From Paramacrobiotus richtersi (Eukaryota > Tardigrada > Eutardigrada > Parachela > Macrobiotidae): a stretch of 25,421 nt of DNA. The position numbers and the translations under genes are program-made. Location of the stretch: assembly GCA_034698045.1 (NCBI GenBank), contig JAQGAU010000634.1, positions 1 to 25,421 on the forward strand, in the 5' to 3' direction. The notes under the pieces were generated by a model. The model did not search any database. It saw only the letters and a program-made list of their open reading frames with translations, and was not told where the DNA came from. Positions 24,749 to 25,421 of this stretch are shown here, one piece after another (the first letter of the stretch is position 1; each line of letters opens with the position of its first letter).

Positions 24749-25180
24749 TCATGTCACATTTACATCTCGGGCTTGACAAATGACCAGTCGGCATACAAAT
24801 GTCAAGTTTTCATAATCCACAAAGCGAAATGCCTGATCATTAATCAAAATATTCGTTCTAATCCATATACAGCTGACGCCTGGAGACTCACCTCTAGCAC
24901 ATGGTCGATCCGAACAAAGTGTTATTAAAAGCCAGGCCGGCGCGTCCTGCCTCTGGGTATTTTTGGCGCAGTAACGCGAATGTCCCATGCTCACCGTCGT
25001 TGCCCGTCCGAAGTCAGGACGCAGGAGGGTCCGCCCGAAGTCAGGACGCAGGAGCGCCCGTCCGAAGTCAGGACGCAGGGGTGCCCGCCCAGAATCAGGA
25101 CGCAGGATATCTTTTATCGTAAACTTTTGGAAGCGCTTGTCCAAGGCGCAGTATGTGACCAAAGAAAGAATCGACGGCAA
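24749..25180 (-). CDS. 143-codon frame with RPDFGR repeats; possible exon
   Basis: The minus frame starts MPSILSLVTYCALDKRFQKF, then four nonapeptide units (variants of LLRPDFGRA) encoded by the 27-bp repeats at 25001-25108. A mixed segment with several Cys and Trp follows. An AGAG|GTGAGT donor (24891-24886) lies inside the frame, so the true exon may end at 24892 and the remainder be intronic. Plus-strand frames also span the repeats because 27 is divisible by three. No known family. Confidence 0.3.
   Translation of the reverse strand: MPSILSLVTYCALDKRFQKFTIKDILRPDSGRAPLRPDFGRALLRPDFGRTLLRPDFGRATTVSMGHSRYCAKNTQRQDAPAWLLITLCSDRPCARGESPGVSCIWIRTNILINDQAFRFVDYENLTFVCRLVICQARDVNVT
25001..25108. 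repeat. 27-bp minisatellite, four units
   Basis: Four head-to-tail units of exactly 27 bases (25001-25027, 25028-25054, 25055-25081, 25082-25108) share gaagtcaggacgcagg, with the last unit changed to gaatcaggacgcagg plus a compensating extra base. The array is GC-rich against an AT-rich background. Confidence 0.9.
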
Positions 25181-25421
25181 TCAAAAAACTAAATGCAGAC
25201 CAATCTTTCTGCAGACCAACCAATCTACTTGAATATCGTGGCTTGTCGGAATGTAAGCAAAGTTATTGTATAAATATGGTGCAAGGTTTGGCCGCCATGC
25301 CTGTCGAAATGAGGCAGCTAATGCTGCTAATTAACTAGGCTAACTAATTCTTGGCTGTTGCTGATTGGTTGACCGGTGACGTGCCCTGGGCCTTTTTTAA
25401 GAAAGAATTTTGTGCACGTTG
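25181..25421. other. Right edge; TATA-like box only
   Basis: tataaata at 25269-25276 resembles a core TATA box, and atgcagaccaat/ctgcagaccaac is duplicated at 25193-25220. No frame is seen to the edge. Confidence 0.3.

Noticed and set aside
1-25421. CRISPR array, prophage or bacterial mobile element
   Set aside because: The tandem repeats (21 and 27 bp) have no spacers, there are no Cas or phage genes, and all recognisable families are eukaryotic transposons or metazoan domains.

Overview
The window looks like non-coding-rich DNA from a metazoan, probably an invertebrate, that has been heavily invaded by transposons. There are no bacterial operons, Shine-Dalgarno series, rRNA or tRNA genes. 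Several short reading frames end at canonical GT/AG splice sites with polypyrimidine tracts. Recognisable protein fragments belong to Ty3/gypsy (Metaviridae) polyproteins, a non-LTR reverse transcriptase, a Maverick/Polinton-type DNA polymerase B, a BIR (inhibitor-of-apoptosis) domain and an ANP32/mapmodulin-type leucine-rich-repeat protein. Nearly all carry stops and frameshifts. I cannot name the species.

Layout. 1-80: likely end of a hAT-type DNA transposon with a G/C palindrome. 170-3543: same-strand (minus) cluster of open frames, with an intact unrecognised 217-residue frame (170-823), a Ser/Pro-rich acidic-then-basic frame (1037-1459), smaller tiled frames, and a BIR domain with all four zinc ligands (3247-3543). 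4085-6629: graveyard of at least three plus-strand Ty3/gypsy pol fragments (RT, RT-RNase H, integrase zinc finger, RNase H tail). 7019-7159: possible transposase helix-turn-helix. 8061-8800, 16066-16590, 17708-18445 and 22711-23040: copies of one dispersed repeat family (modules A and B). Module A encodes a VDGF...VYEF..DFWH motif resembling the endonuclease-like segment of protein-primed DNA polymerase B proteins. 9218-9503: minus-strand non-LTR RT end. 9906-10269: two related ECPA-type peptide units. 13258-13964: Ty3/gypsy integrase, minus strand. 14590-15224 and 15353-15839: two convincing small multi-exon host-like gene models on opposite strands. 15807-16034: DNA polymerase B exonuclease fragment. 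16640-17301: Ty3/gypsy integrase beside an ANP32-like pseudogene. 18394-18765: open frame continuing from module B. 19142-19350: another RNase H tail. 21887-22437: a two-exon gene candidate with a 9-residue tandem repeat and a short peptide repeated in both exons. 23050-23400: Ty3/gypsy RT-RNase H, minus strand. 24749-25180: frame with four exact-length 27-bp repeats and a strong splice donor.

How it fits together. Most of the DNA is explained as nested, mutually opposed retroelement and Polinton-like remnants. The parts most likely to be functional are the intact minus-strand frames at 170-1459, the spliced candidates at 14.6-15.8 kb and 21.9-22.4 kb, and perhaps the 27-bp-repeat frame near the right edge. 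The most intriguing cluster is the compact, apparently intronless set at 0.2-3.5 kb next to the BIR domain, which could be an endogenised large-DNA-virus fragment or host sequence. All calls rest on visual motif recognition; no database search was possible.
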